Assembly (NCBI RefSeq): GCF_011074955.1
Contig: NZ_WUQJ01000030.1
Location: 1 to 64,000, forward strand
Direction: 5' to 3'
Length of the DNA stretch: 64,000 nucleotides
DNA from: Marinobacter caseinilyticus
Lineage (GTDB): Bacteria; Pseudomonadota; Gammaproteobacteria; Pseudomonadales; Oleiphilaceae
The position numbers were made by a program, and so were the translations under genes. The notes beneath the pieces were generated by a model. The model was not told the origin of the DNA. It worked only from the letters and a program-made list of their open reading frames with translations, and made no database searches. Shown here piece after piece: positions 55,071 through 64,000 of the stretch (position 1 is its first letter; each line of letters opens with the position of its first letter).

Positions 55071-55893
55071 TTTGATGCGGGACGTGGTCGATAACGGCAC
55101 CGACCGGGGTGATCGCACGGGTGTAGGTACCCGATCTGTGTTCGGGCGACAAATTCGGTTTAATCTCGCCGACGGCTTCCCTCTGGTGACTACCAAGAAA
55201 GTGCATGTTCGCAGCATTATTTATGAACTGCTCTGGTTTCTCAACGGCTCAACCGACAACCGCTGGTTGCAGGAGCGTAAGGTCAAGATCTGGAATGAGT
55301 GGGCTCTGGAGGACGGCGACCTCGGTCCGATCTATGGTAAGCAGTGGCGCAGTTGGCAGTGCCCGAATGGAGACGTGGTCGACCAGATAAGTGAAGTGAT
55401 CCGCCAGATCCGCACCAAACCGATGTCACGACGACTGATCGTGTCCGCCTGGAACCCGGCCGAACTGCCCGATGAATCAATGAGTCCACAGGCCAACGTC
55501 GAAAATGGCAAGATGGCTCTGGCGCCCTGCCACTGCCTGTTTCAGTTCTACGTTGCCAAGGGTCGGCTGTCCTGTCAGCTATATCAGCGCAGTGCCGATC
55601 TGTTTCTTGGTGTGCCGTTCAACATTGCCTCTTACAGTCTCCTGACCCATATGATTGCCCAGCAGTGCGATCTTGAGGTCGGTGAGTTTGTCCACACGTT
55701 CGGGGACTGCCATCTCTATCAAAACCACCTGACCGATGACATCGTGTTTGAGCAATTAAACCGCAGCCCGCGGGCCTTGCCTAAATTGGCGATTCAACGC
55801 AAACCGGAGTCGATATTCGACTACACCCTGGAAGACTTTGTATTTGAGGGGTATGAGCCGTATCTGGCGATTAAGGCACCGATCGCCATTTGA
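55054..55893 (+). CDS. thyA: Thymidylate synthase
   Basis: Makes dTMP from dUMP with methylenetetrahydrofolate. The 279-residue product has [13 protein letters not shown], the [10 protein letters not shown] block, the catalytic cysteine in APCHC (Cys159), [18 protein letters not shown] and the C-terminal [15 protein letters not shown]. About 15 residues longer than E. coli ThyA owing to an insertion before the active-site Cys. It is followed by folA, which regenerates tetrahydrofolate. Confidence 0.98.
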   Translation: MKAYLDLMRDVVDNGTDRGDRTGVGTRSVFGRQIRFNLADGFPLVTTKKVHVRSIIYELLWFLNGSTDNRWLQERKVKIWNEWALEDGDLGPIYGKQWRSWQCPNGDVVDQISEVIRQIRTKPMSRRLIVSAWNPAELPDESMSPQANVENGKMALAPCHCLFQFYVAKGRLSCQLYQRSADLFLGVPFNIASYSLLTHMIAQQCDLEVGEFVHTFGDCHLYQNHLTDDIVFEQLNRSPRALPKLAIQRKPESIFDYTLEDFVFEGYEPYLAIKAPIAI

Positions 55894-55939
55894 AGGCAGT
55901 GCACCGGCTACCCCAGTCCTAACGAAAGAGAGAGGTCGA

Positions 55940-56455
55940 ATGCGAAAGGCACTGATTGTGGCCATGGCCCGTAACCGGGTCATCGGCCGGAACAACGCAT
56001 TGCCCTGGTATTTACCCGGTGATCTGCGTTACTTCAAGCAGGCAACCATGGGCAAGCCCATTATCATGGGGCGAAAAACCTGGGATTCCATCGGTCGGCC
56101 GTTGCCGGGGCGGCTCAACATTGTCGTTACCAGAGACCCGGATTGGCAGGCACCCGCAGGTGCAGTCCGTGAGCTCACGCTGCAACAGGCATTCGTTCGA
56201 GCGGAAGCGCAGGCCGAGATAGAAGGTGGCGACGAAGTGATGGTGATTGGTGGCGGGCAGATATACGCCGAAGCACTGTCGCAAATCGACCGTATGTACC
56301 TGACTCAGGTGCACGCGGAGGTGGAAGGCGATGCTTACTTCCCGGAAATCAACTGGGATGAGTGGGAAGAAATCGGACGGGAAAATTTCTCCGCGTCCGA
56401 TAACAATCCATACGACTACAGTTTTGTGATCTATCAGCGCTTGGCGTCAGTCTGA
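55940..56455 (+). CDS. folA: Dihydrofolate reductase
   Basis: Reduces dihydrofolate, complementing the thyA reaction that oxidises the cofactor. The 171-residue product shows VAMARNRVIGRNNALPWYLPGD, MGRKTWDSIGRPLPGR, and VIGGGQIYAEAL. Start at 55940 is set by AGAGAGAGG. The last 22 bases overlap the end of the convergent helicase gene on the other strand. Confidence 0.97.
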   Translation: MRKALIVAMARNRVIGRNNALPWYLPGDLRYFKQATMGKPIIMGRKTWDSIGRPLPGRLNIVVTRDPDWQAPAGAVRELTLQQAFVRAEAQAEIEGGDEVMVIGGGQIYAEALSQIDRMYLTQVHAEVEGDAYFPEINWDEWEEIGRENFSASDNNPYDYSFVIYQRLASV

Positions 56456-57945
56456 CGTGGTGGGCGCTTGCCGCCTGCAGGTGGCTTGCCACGACCGCCA
56501 GGCCTGGGGCCGCCCTTGCCCGGACCTTTCTTGAAGCCGGGCTTGTGGCCACCCGGACGGTTGGGGCGACGACCATCGTTGTTATCGCGGCCGCGACGTT
56601 CCGGGGACGGAATTGGCAAGGCCGCCGGCTGTTCAAGTGGCAGCGCGCCTGGTTGGGCGGTTTCCATCCAACAGGCCAGGGCGCCAGCCAGAACTGCAAT
56701 ATCAACGTTATTGCGTTCGGCAATGCCGTTCAGTAATTCCACTGCTTTTGGCTGCTTGCCGTCCTCGGCAAAGGTCATCAGCTGAGCTTCAAACTGCTCT
56801 TCCCGCATTTTCTGCAGGTCGACCGGCGAAGGCAATTGATAGGACTCCATAGGGGAGTTGGTCGCCCGTTCAAGGGTTCTCAGCCAGCTACGCTCCCGCG
56901 GTGTCACCAACAGAATGGCTTTGCCTTCGCGTCCGGCACGGCCGGTTCGGCCAATACGGTGGATGTAGGCTTCGGTGTCGTACGGCACGTCGTAGTTGAT
57001 GACGTGCGTGATGCGGGGCACATCGAGGCCTCTGGCCGCTACGTCAGTGGCCACAACGATGTCTTTCTTGCCACGCTTCAGATCTTCAACGGTCTGTTCC
57101 CGTTGACGCTGATTCAGATCGCCATTCAGGGGCGCAACGGAGTGCCCCCGGGCTGACAGTTTCTCGGCCAGCAAGGTCGTTTCGGCTTTCGTGCGCACAA
57201 AAATAATGGTTGCATCAAAAGGTTCGACTTCAAGAATGCGGGTGAGGGCATCCAATTTGCGCTCGGCATAGATCGGCAGCACATACTGGGTGGTACGAGC
57301 GACGGTTTTGGTCTGATTCTCGATTTTTACTTCGACGGCATTGCTCAGGTAGGTCTGCGCCACCTTGCGAATGGGGCCCGGCATCGTCGCAGAGAATAGC
57401 GCGCGCTGGCAATTTGCGGGTGTGGCAGCAAGAATGGCTTCCACATCGTCAATGAAACCCATGCGAAGCATCTCATCAGCTTCGTCCAACACCAGCGACT
57501 TCAGGGTGTCCAGCTTCAGGGTACCGCGACGCAAGTGGTCAAGCGTTCGCCCTGGTGTGCCAACAATTACCTGGGCGCCGCGCTTGAGCGCTTTCAATTG
57601 TGGGTAAAAGTCCTGGCCGCCGTAAATAGGCAGTACCTGAAAACCACGAATCTTGCTGGCGTAGGTGCTAAAGGCTTCGGCCACCTGGATGGCAAGCTCC
57701 CGCGTCGGTGTCAGCACCAGAATTTGTGCTTCTTTGGCTTTGTGATCAATGCGGCTGAGCAGCGGTAGTGCAAAGGCGGCGGTTTTACCCGTGCCAGTCT
57801 GCGCGGTGCCCAGTAGATTATCACCGTTCAGTAGCAGCGGAATCGACTGCGCCTGGATGGGGGACGGCTTTTCGTAACCTACCGCGACCACGGCTTCAAG
57901 TACGGCCGGATCAAGGCCGAGATCGGCAAAAGACAATTCAGACAT
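56434..57945 (-). CDS. DEAD-box ATP-dependent RNA helicase (DeaD/CsdA-like)
   Basis: A 503-residue RNA helicase that unwinds structured RNA, probably in ribosome assembly or cold adaptation. The motifs are Q (GYEKPSPIQAQSIP), I (AQTGTGKTAAFALP), II (DEAD), III (SATMP) and VI (HRIGRTGRAGR). A helical region after the core resembles the DeaD dimerisation domain. The tail (last 65 residues) is rich in Gly, Pro, Arg and Lys and is likely an RNA-binding extension. The start at 57945 gives MSELSFADLGL; 31 further codons upstream are not conserved. It converges on folA. Confidence 0.93.
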   Translation of the reverse strand: MSELSFADLGLDPAVLEAVVAVGYEKPSPIQAQSIPLLLNGDNLLGTAQTGTGKTAAFALPLLSRIDHKAKEAQILVLTPTRELAIQVAEAFSTYASKIRGFQVLPIYGGQDFYPQLKALKRGAQVIVGTPGRTLDHLRRGTLKLDTLKSLVLDEADEMLRMGFIDDVEAILAATPANCQRALFSATMPGPIRKVAQTYLSNAVEVKIENQTKTVARTTQYVLPIYAERKLDALTRILEVEPFDATIIFVRTKAETTLLAEKLSARGHSVAPLNGDLNQRQREQTVEDLKRGKKDIVVATDVAARGLDVPRITHVINYDVPYDTEAYIHRIGRTGRAGREGKAILLVTPRERSWLRTLERATNSPMESYQLPSPVDLQKMREEQFEAQLMTFAEDGKQPKAVELLNGIAERNNVDIAVLAGALACWMETAQPGALPLEQPAALPIPSPERRGRDNNDGRRPNRPGGHKPGFKKGPGKGGPRPGGRGKPPAGGKRPPRQTDAKR

Positions 57946-58236
57946 TAATGTACTCGGAATTCTGGGGAGGAGGAGCATCGCAAGGCAATGCGTTAGTGAC
58001 GGGTATGGTAGTTGATTTGGCCGATATTTGATAGGCAATATTTGCGGTTAGTGTGTACGCACTTGCTCTGACCCGGGATGAGCCACCTATCCGCTCGGAA
58101 GGTGAGATCACCGACACTGCACCTGACCGCTGACCGAAGGTGTATAGTTTGCACGGGCCAATGGCGTTTGCGAGGCGGGCACTTATAAAGCTTTATTGGG
58201 GCCAGGTATAAAACGATGACGAATTGAGGAAACTCC

Positions 58237-59427
58237 GTGAAAGCAATGGATACAATAAAAGTGCTGGTCGCCAGCGTAATCTCGGTGGTGGTGATGGTGG
58301 GTGTGGCCCGGTTCTCTTACACACCCATGATCCCCGAGATGGTTGAGGCACTGGGGCTGAGCAAATCCGTGGTGGGCATGCTGGCGACGGTGAATTACGC
58401 CGGTTACCTCACCGGTGCACTGCTGATCACCCGGATCAGCAGTCTTGATCTCAAGGTAAAGCTTTACCAACTCGGGCTTGTGGTCGCAGTGGTTTCGACG
58501 GTGCTTATGGGTTACACCACGGACGTGTGGTTGTGGTTTGTCTTGCGCTTTGTTTCCGGGCTGAGCACTTCAGCGGGCATGCTCCTAGGCGCCGGGCTGC
58601 TGATGAGCTGGCTGATTAAGAATAATCAAAAAGCTGAACTTGGAGTGTTCTTTTCCGGCATCGGGCTCGGGATTGTCCTGACGGCAGTGGTGGCACAGCT
58701 GATCAAGGACGCTTTCACCTGGGATCAGCAATGGGTGGTTTATGGGCTTGTGGCATTGGTGCTGCTGGTACCAGCCTGGCGCTGGATGCCGGATTACCGC
58801 GCCTGCACTTTGCCGCGAACCGGGGGCAAAGATGCGCCAGAGGAGCGGAGCCGCTTCATTCGCATTCTGCAGCTGGCCTATTTTTGTGCTGGCGTGGGTT
58901 ATGTTGTGACGGCCACGTTTTTGGTCGCCATCGCCGAGTCTATGCCGGCGCTCAGCGGCCACGGCTGGCTCATCTGGCTCATTGCCGGTCTCGCGGCTAC
59001 GCCGGCCTGCTGGCTCTGGGATGTGTTCTCGCGCCGTTGGGGGCAGTGGCTGGCACTGTATCTGGCTTATACCCTTAATGCCGTGAGTATCCTGATGCTG
59101 ATCCTCAACACTAGTATGGCCAGTGTGATGCTCAGCGCCGTGATTTATGGCGCCAGCTTCATCGGTATTGTCAGTATGATGTTGGCCATGGTCGGGCGGG
59201 TGTTTCCTGAAAACCCGTCCCGGCCCATGAGCCGGCTGACGTTCAGCTATGGTACCGCCCAGATGCTGGCGCCCGCCGTGGTGGGTTATCTGGCCGACGT
59301 GGAAGGCAATTACACCAACGGCCTCTGGCTAACGCTGGTTGTGATGGCGCTCGGTGTCGTGGTGTTGCATCTGGCGCGCAAAGCCGAGCAGCGAGCCCAG
59401 GGAGCACCCGCGCTGGGCTCAGGATAG
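58237..59427 (+). CDS. MFS transporter, YbfB/YjiJ family
   Basis: A 396-residue membrane protein with about 12 transmembrane helices, of the major facilitator superfamily. The N-terminal ISVVVMVGVARFSYTPMIPEM, LGLSKSVVGMLATVNYAGYL and later FGVF-type loop segments suit the YbfB/YjiJ type. The substrate is unknown. The GTG start is supported by GAGGA at a spacing of six. It converges on paaX; location next to a PaaX regulator hints at aromatic or related metabolite transport, but weakly. Confidence 0.85.
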   Translation: MKAMDTIKVLVASVISVVVMVGVARFSYTPMIPEMVEALGLSKSVVGMLATVNYAGYLTGALLITRISSLDLKVKLYQLGLVVAVVSTVLMGYTTDVWLWFVLRFVSGLSTSAGMLLGAGLLMSWLIKNNQKAELGVFFSGIGLGIVLTAVVAQLIKDAFTWDQQWVVYGLVALVLLVPAWRWMPDYRACTLPRTGGKDAPEERSRFIRILQLAYFCAGVGYVVTATFLVAIAESMPALSGHGWLIWLIAGLAATPACWLWDVFSRRWGQWLALYLAYTLNAVSILMLILNTSMASVMLSAVIYGASFIGIVSMMLAMVGRVFPENPSRPMSRLTFSYGTAQMLAPAVVGYLADVEGNYTNGLWLTLVVMALGVVVLHLARKAEQRAQGAPALGSG

Positions 59428-59455
59428 CGATTGGGAAGCGGGTGTTCGGGCGCGT

Positions 59456-60418
59456 TTATTCTATTTCGCTTACGGCATCGCTGACAGCGCTCGACCCCCG
59501 CAGTCCTCCGAAACGTTTGTAGAACTTCTCTCCTGGACCTGGCAGAGGGCCGGAAGCATTCTCCAGGATGTCGTCCAGCCACTGCTCGGCCCGCGCATAG
59601 ATTTTACGGTAAAGATTGCGGCAAAGCTGCTTGGCGCTACGGCCTTCCCAGTCTCCTGGTAACAATTCATCGGGCAGTAGCGGATCCCGCAGCAGAATCT
59701 TGCGGTACTCGTGAATGAGCAGGATTCGAAGAATCAAGCACTGCTCCGGGTTGAGTGTATCTTCCGACTGCAACTCGCGCCACAGCGGGCGGAACTGACT
59801 CAGGAAGCGCCGGTAGCGGCCCCCGAGCTCATCCAGATTCCAGCTCTCGCGAACCTGCAGGCGGAGTGCCCGTGGGCTTTTCTGCTCCATGGGCAGGGTC
59901 TGCATCACGATGGTGTCTTCCAGGGCGCCCCATTCCTGCAGCATGGGGATCAGTTCGCTGCGGGTATATCGTGGATGCTCCATCAGGCCCGGGGCCATGC
60001 TGCCAAAGCTGAGCCACTTCAATTCCTCCCGGACTTTCTGGCGAAGCTCCGGAGACAACTGATTCAGGTACACCAAACACCAGCTGCCGCTCCACTCTTC
60101 TGTATCGAGATTGTAAACATGTTGGAACGCCTGCTCAAAGCGGCGCAGTCCGGGACCAGTGAGGCTGTAATAACTGCGGCGCCCCACCTTTTCCGTTTGC
60201 AGCCAGGACTCCTGCGCCAGGCGATACACCGAAGTACGCACCAGCCGTTGGCTAATGCCCATGGGTTCTACCAGTTTCATCAAGCTGCCAAGCCAGACAT
60301 TGCCGCCACGTGGAACGATAGCGTCGCCATAGATGGTAATGATGAGAGAGCCAGCCCGGAGGGGCCGCTTCTTCTGAAAGTTGTGGACGAGTAGTTCTAG
60401 TTGGCTTTTTGCAGTCAT
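59456..60418 (-). CDS. paaX: PaaX-family transcriptional repressor
   Basis: A 320-residue protein that lines up with E. coli PaaX over its length. The N-terminal winged-helix part reads IYGDAIVPRGGNVWLGSL, RLVRTSVYRLAQE, VGRRSYYSL, and the later conserved block is LLIHEYRKILLRDPLLPDELLP with a C-terminal PGEKFYKRFGG. PaaX represses phenylacetate degradation genes and is released by phenylacetyl-CoA. No paa catabolic gene is in the window, but a divergent ABC transporter is. Strand and spacing suit divergent autoregulation. Confidence 0.93.
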   Translation of the reverse strand: MTAKSQLELLVHNFQKKRPLRAGSLIITIYGDAIVPRGGNVWLGSLMKLVEPMGISQRLVRTSVYRLAQESWLQTEKVGRRSYYSLTGPGLRRFEQAFQHVYNLDTEEWSGSWCLVYLNQLSPELRQKVREELKWLSFGSMAPGLMEHPRYTRSELIPMLQEWGALEDTIVMQTLPMEQKSPRALRLQVRESWNLDELGGRYRRFLSQFRPLWRELQSEDTLNPEQCLILRILLIHEYRKILLRDPLLPDELLPGDWEGRSAKQLCRNLYRKIYARAEQWLDDILENASGPLPGPGEKFYKRFGGLRGSSAVSDAVSEIE

Positions 60419-60814
60419 GGCCTAGGGTTCGCAAATAGGTTCAGTGAAACACGTTGTCCGTATTATGCGGTTCTTGCGTGTCAGGTAAAGGCTTGTCTCT
60501 CTGATCACTGTGCTGGCGCCTTTGACAGGCGTCAGCTTTACTTAAAGAGCTTTGGGTGGGTGCCCCTAAATCGGTTGACATGGAAGTTATGATACAATAA
60601 CTTCGTTTTGTATTCTTCATCGGTATCGAATTATACTGAGGGCGAATAATCAAGTTTGATGAAATCACGGATGAAGTAATAAAAAACAACCAGACAACGG
60701 GCGAAAGTCTGAATCATATGGCGCGAAGGTCCTGAAAAGCTTTCAAACGTTGTTTTGCTTCTGAGACATGATGGGGGTAACTCAGGCCCCGCACAATTCG
60801 GGAGAATAAAAACA
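60419..60814. promoter_or_regulatory. paaX / ABC-transporter divergent control region
   Basis: About 396 bases without genes. On the plus strand TTGACA (60575-60580) and an extended -10 TGA-TACAAT (60590-60598) are visible but 12 bases apart, so they may belong to different promoters. The -10 lies within an inverted repeat ATACAA (60592-60597) / TTGTAT (60608-60613). A GAATCATATG (60711-60720) gives TGATTC on the minus strand, partly like the E. coli PaaX site, and TGATGAAATCA (60657-60667) is an imperfect palindrome. The operator is not identified with certainty. Confidence 0.45.
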
Positions 60815-61972
60815 ATGCTTAAGACAATGATGCGTCGCGCAGGAAAATGCGCAGCAGTTGCTGCTGCCGCTCTCATGATGATGAGTGTTCAGGCGGCTGA
60901 GCCAATCAAGATCGGGTCGTTCCTGTCGGTTACTGGCCCGGCATCCTTCCTTGGCGACCCCGAACTTAAAACGCTTGAGATGTACATCGAAAAAATCAAT
61001 GAAGAGGGCGGTGTTCTGGGGCGTCAGTTGGAGCTGATCCATTATGACGACGTCGGCAATGCCTCTTCTGCCCGTAACTTCGCCAGCCGTCTGATTCGCT
61101 CGGACCAGGTTGATATCATTGTTGGCGGCAGCACCACCGGTGCCACCATGGCAGCGGCGCCTTTGATCGAGCAGGCGCAGGTTCCCTTTATATCGCTGGC
61201 GGGTGCGGTGGTAATTACCACACCGGTGAAGAAATGGGTGTTCAAAACGCCGCAGTCTGACCGTATGGCCGCTGAGCGCATTCTGTCCGACATGAAAGAT
61301 CGCGGCATCACCAAAATCGGTCTGATTTCGGGAACGGGCGGGTTTGGTAGTTCCGGCCGGACCCAAACTCTGGAAGTGGCAGGGCTGCTTGGCATTGAAG
61401 TACTCGCCGATGTGACCTACAGCGGATCTGATACAGACATGACCGCCCAACTGACCAATATCCGTAACACAAAGGGCATTGAAGCGGTTCTGAATTTCGG
61501 TTTTGGTCAGGGCCCGGCTATTGTGACCCGCAACTACGCTCAATTGGGCATGGGGCTTCCATTCTATCAGTCTCATGGGGTAGCGTCTGACAGCTTCCTT
61601 GAGCTGGCCGGTTCTTCTGCGGAAGGCCTTCGTCTGCCAGCGTCACCGCTGCTGGTTCCGGACTCGCTGCCTGATAGCGATCCACAGAAAGCCGTGGTTC
61701 AGAACTATAAATCTGAGTACGAGGCGCGCTGGGGTTCCAAGGTTTCAACCTTTGGTGCCTATGCCTACGACGGTCTTATGCTGGCGGTACGGGCGATTGA
61801 AACGGCCGGTTCTACCGAACCCGAAGCTGTTCGGGAGGCTCTGGAAAATATCAAGGGCTATGTTGGGGTCACTGGGGAGTTCAACATGTCTCCGAACGAC
61901 CACAATGGCCTCAGCGCAGATTCCTTCCGCATTCTGGAAGTGCAGAATGGCGAGTGGAAGCTGATTAACTGA
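60815..61972 (+). CDS. ABC transporter substrate-binding protein, branched-chain amino-acid type
   Basis: A 385-residue periplasmic binding protein. A signal peptide (cleavage after about residue 27, before AEPIKIG) is followed by the type I solute-binding fold, with GSFLSVTGPASFLGD, GRQLELIHYDD and GGSTTGATMAAAPL as in LivJ-like proteins. First gene of the transporter operon and next to paaX, so the ligand may be phenylacetate or another aromatic acid; this is inference. GGGAG lies before the start. Confidence 0.9.
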   Translation: MLKTMMRRAGKCAAVAAAALMMMSVQAAEPIKIGSFLSVTGPASFLGDPELKTLEMYIEKINEEGGVLGRQLELIHYDDVGNASSARNFASRLIRSDQVDIIVGGSTTGATMAAAPLIEQAQVPFISLAGAVVITTPVKKWVFKTPQSDRMAAERILSDMKDRGITKIGLISGTGGFGSSGRTQTLEVAGLLGIEVLADVTYSGSDTDMTAQLTNIRNTKGIEAVLNFGFGQGPAIVTRNYAQLGMGLPFYQSHGVASDSFLELAGSSAEGLRLPASPLLVPDSLPDSDPQKAVVQNYKSEYEARWGSKVSTFGAYAYDGLMLAVRAIETAGSTEPEAVREALENIKGYVGVTGEFNMSPNDHNGLSADSFRILEVQNGEWKLIN

Positions 61973-62051
61973 TATCCCTTTCACCTGTCTCACGGCTGGC
62001 GGCTGCCCCGGTGGGTAGGTCGCTAGCCGATGTTCGGCTGGAACCACCGCT

Positions 62052-62927
62052 ATGCTCTCAGAATTCTTACAGTATCTATTCACTGGGATCACTATCGGCG
62101 CAACCTACGCCCTGATAGCCCTGGGCTTCACCCTGATTTACAACTCCAGCCATGTCATCAACTTCGCCCAAGGCGAATTTCTGATGATTGGAGGTATGGC
62201 GACGGTGTCTATGGCGGCCATGGGTGTCCCCATGGTGCTGGCGATCGTGTTGGCGATCATTCTGGCGGGCGTGCTGGGGATTGCCCTTCAGCGCTTCGCC
62301 ATCGCACCGGCCAAACAGGCCGACGTAGTTACCCTGATTATTATTACCATTGGTGCGTCCATCTTTATTCGCGGAATTGCCCAGTTGGTCTGGGGCAAGG
62401 AATACCACGTGATGCCGAATTTCAGTACCAATGAGCCGATCGAGGTGTTTGGTGCCGTGCTGAACAGCCAAAGTCTCTGGGTTTTGGGTGTCGGTGCGGT
62501 GCTGGTCGTTGCTCTGGTGTTGTTCTTTACCAAGACCCTGATTGGCAAAGCCATTCTGGCAACATCCATGAACAAGGAGGCCGCACGCCTGGTTGGTATA
62601 CGTACTCAGATGGTGCTAATGCTGGCCTTTATGTTGTCGGCTCTGCTGGGTTCCGTGGCTGGGATTGTGGTGGCACCTATCACCTTCACGTCTTACGACA
62701 TCGGTATCATTCTAGGACTCAAGGGCTTCGTGGCCGCCGCCATTGGTGGCCTGGGCAGTGGGGTTGGTGCTGTCGTCGGTGGCCTGTTGCTCGGAATTGT
62801 TGAAGCTATGTCGGCAGGCTATATCTCATCCGATTACAAGGACGCGGTGGCGTTTTCCATGATACTGCTGGTGCTCTTCTTTATGCCGCGGGGATTGTTT
62901 GGCGCCAAGATAGTGGAGCGCGTGTGA
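62052..62927 (+). CDS. ABC transporter permease, LivH-like
   Basis: A 291-residue inner-membrane permease with about eight helices of the branched-chain amino-acid transport family (LivH). GATYALIALGFTLIYNSSHVINFAQGEF at the start and KGFVAAAIGGLGSGVGAVVGGLL near the end are diagnostic, the latter holding the EAA-like loop. It pairs with the LivM-like gene after it; the two overlap at TGATG. Confidence 0.93.
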   Translation: MLSEFLQYLFTGITIGATYALIALGFTLIYNSSHVINFAQGEFLMIGGMATVSMAAMGVPMVLAIVLAIILAGVLGIALQRFAIAPAKQADVVTLIIITIGASIFIRGIAQLVWGKEYHVMPNFSTNEPIEVFGAVLNSQSLWVLGVGAVLVVALVLFFTKTLIGKAILATSMNKEAARLVGIRTQMVLMLAFMLSALLGSVAGIVVAPITFTSYDIGIILGLKGFVAAAIGGLGSGVGAVVGGLLLGIVEAMSAGYISSDYKDAVAFSMILLVLFFMPRGLFGAKIVERV

Positions 62928-63934
62928 TGTTGAACGGTGTTATGCAGTCGCGCCTCCGGGGACTGATTATCCTGGCGCTTATCTTGATGGTTTTACCTGT
63001 TTTTTTTGGTAATCCATTCCACTATGAGCTGGCCACCCAGGTAGCGATTATTGCCGCTACCGTTGTCGGCCTGAACCTTCTGGTCGGCTTTGCCGGCCAG
63101 ATCAGTCTCGGTCATGCCGGGTTCTTCGGTCTTGGCGCCTACTTTACGGGCATTGCGACCGGGACTTACGGCTGGTCTTCTGTCCCCGCGCTCATGGCCG
63201 GCGCAATTGCAGTCGGCATTGTTGCCTGGATAGTGGGCCGTCCGATCCTGCGCCTGAAGGGCCATTACCTGTCCATGGCAACCCTCGCGGTAGGATTCAT
63301 TATTGCCATCATCCTGAACAATGAGCGGGCCATTACCGGCGGTCCCGACGGCATGTCGGTCCCGGCTTTTGAAATATTCGGGTGGGAGCTCAGTTCTTTT
63401 GGCCGGTATTCGCTGTTCGGGCTTGATATTTCGGGAGTTCAAGCCTGGTATATGTTTGCCAGTGTGGTTCTTCTAGTGGCGGTGTGGTTTGCCCTGAACC
63501 TTATTGAATCACCCATCGGCCGGGCTTTACGTTCCGTGCACGGCTCGGAAGTGGCTGCCAGCGTGGTGGGAGTGAATACAGCAAAGTACAAAAGCCTCGT
63601 GTTCGTGATTTCCGCCATCTATGCAAGCGTGATGGGCAGCCTCTACGCTCACTTTCAGGGATTTATTACCCCGGCGGTGGCAAGCTTCGAATTCTCCATT
63701 CTCTTTATCACTATGGTTGTCCTTGGGGGCATGGGATCCACTTTTGGCGTGATTCTGGGTGCCGTCGTACTGAAACTTCTGCCGCAGGTTCTGGCGGATT
63801 TTCAGGAACTGGAAACAGTGATGTTCGGCCTCATCCTGATGCTCACCATGATTTTCATGCCCAAAGGGCTGCTCCCGACCCTGACCGCAGTGGTATACAA
63901 AAGAAGGCGAAGGAAAGCGGGAGGTACGGCATGA
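62927..63934 (+). CDS. ABC transporter permease, LivM-like
   Basis: A 335-residue inner-membrane permease with about ten helices. LNLLVGFAGQISLGHAGFFGLGAYF, GRPILRLKGHYLSMATLAVGF and GGMGSTFGVILGAVVL are typical of LivM. A GTG at 62924 just upstream is an alternative start. It overlaps the following ATPase gene by four bases (ATGA). Confidence 0.93.
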   Translation: MLNGVMQSRLRGLIILALILMVLPVFFGNPFHYELATQVAIIAATVVGLNLLVGFAGQISLGHAGFFGLGAYFTGIATGTYGWSSVPALMAGAIAVGIVAWIVGRPILRLKGHYLSMATLAVGFIIAIILNNERAITGGPDGMSVPAFEIFGWELSSFGRYSLFGLDISGVQAWYMFASVVLLVAVWFALNLIESPIGRALRSVHGSEVAASVVGVNTAKYKSLVFVISAIYASVMGSLYAHFQGFITPAVASFEFSILFITMVVLGGMGSTFGVILGAVVLKLLPQVLADFQELETVMFGLILMLTMIFMPKGLLPTLTAVVYKRRRRKAGGTA

Positions 63935-64000
63935 CAGCGCTGATTGAAGTGAAAGAGCTGGATAAAGCTTTTGGTGGCGTTCATGCGGTTGAAGGGGTCA
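63931..64000 (+). CDS. ABC transporter ATP-binding protein, LivG-like (5' end only)
   Basis: The first 23 codons of an ATPase gene run to the window edge: MTALIEVKELDKAFGGVHAV, the usual N-terminus of LivG-type proteins (FGGxxAV). It has GGGAGG six bases before the ATG and overlaps the permease stop. A second ATPase (LivF-like) and perhaps aromatic-acid genes are expected beyond the window. Confidence 0.85.
   Translation, partial: MTALIEVKELDKAFGGVHAVEGV

Noticed and set aside
59711..60394. 227-codon plus-strand frame opposite paaX
   Set aside because: Shadow of paaX. The paaX product aligns over its full length with the known regulator.

Overview
The window is a chromosomal segment of a marine-type gammaproteobacterium. 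The 16S rRNA, the order of the cell-wall/division genes and the lpxC–DUF721–M23 peptidase–secA–argJ–mutT block resemble Pseudomonas, Marinobacter and Saccharospirillum-like lineages. I cannot fix the genus by eye. Base composition looks even and moderately GC-rich, and I saw no insertion sequence, phage gene, CRISPR array, integrase or attachment site. Almost everything is core housekeeping content.

Layout: 1–5815 is a complete rRNA operon (tandem promoters, 16S, tRNA-Ile(GAT), tRNA-Ala(TGC), 23S, 5S, terminator). 5870–11277 holds leuA, a divergent holD-like gene, rimI, prfC and a TatD-family hydrolase. 11306–16344 holds rplM-rpsI, the cytochrome bc1 operon petABC and sspA-sspB. 16402–20681 holds the minus-strand group lpoA-yraN-diaA-like, then plus-strand rsmI and the RNase P RNA.

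20915–39187 is a full dcw cluster: a good promoter with 10-bp-spaced MraZ-box-like repeats, then mraZ-rsmH-ftsL-ftsI-murE-murF-mraY-murD-ftsW-murG-murC-ddlB-ftsQ-ftsA-ftsZ and lpxC. Many genes overlap by 1–14 bases, which implies translational coupling. Together they make the lipid-linked peptidoglycan precursor and the septal machinery. 39199–46107 holds a DciA-like protein (minus strand), an M23 peptidase, secA, argJ and a Nudix–thiamine-phosphate-synthase fusion. 46155–51727 holds moaC-moaA, ribA and the minus-strand group xseB-ispA-dxs. 51879–57945 holds a PilZ-like protein, an NRDE protein, a TauE/SafE permease, lgt-thyA-folA and a DEAD-box helicase.

58237–64000 is the only clearly accessory part: an MFS permease, a PaaX-family repressor, and a divergent branched-chain-type ABC transporter operon (binding protein, two permeases, start of an ATPase) that runs off the window. 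PaaX beside it suggests aromatic-acid (phenylacetate) uptake rather than amino-acid uptake. I found no convincing wholly new system. The best leads are the PaaX-linked transporter, a SIS protein that has lost its sugar-phosphate signature, an enlarged psi-subunit-like protein, a PilZ protein with a long insertion, and several small regulatory structures.
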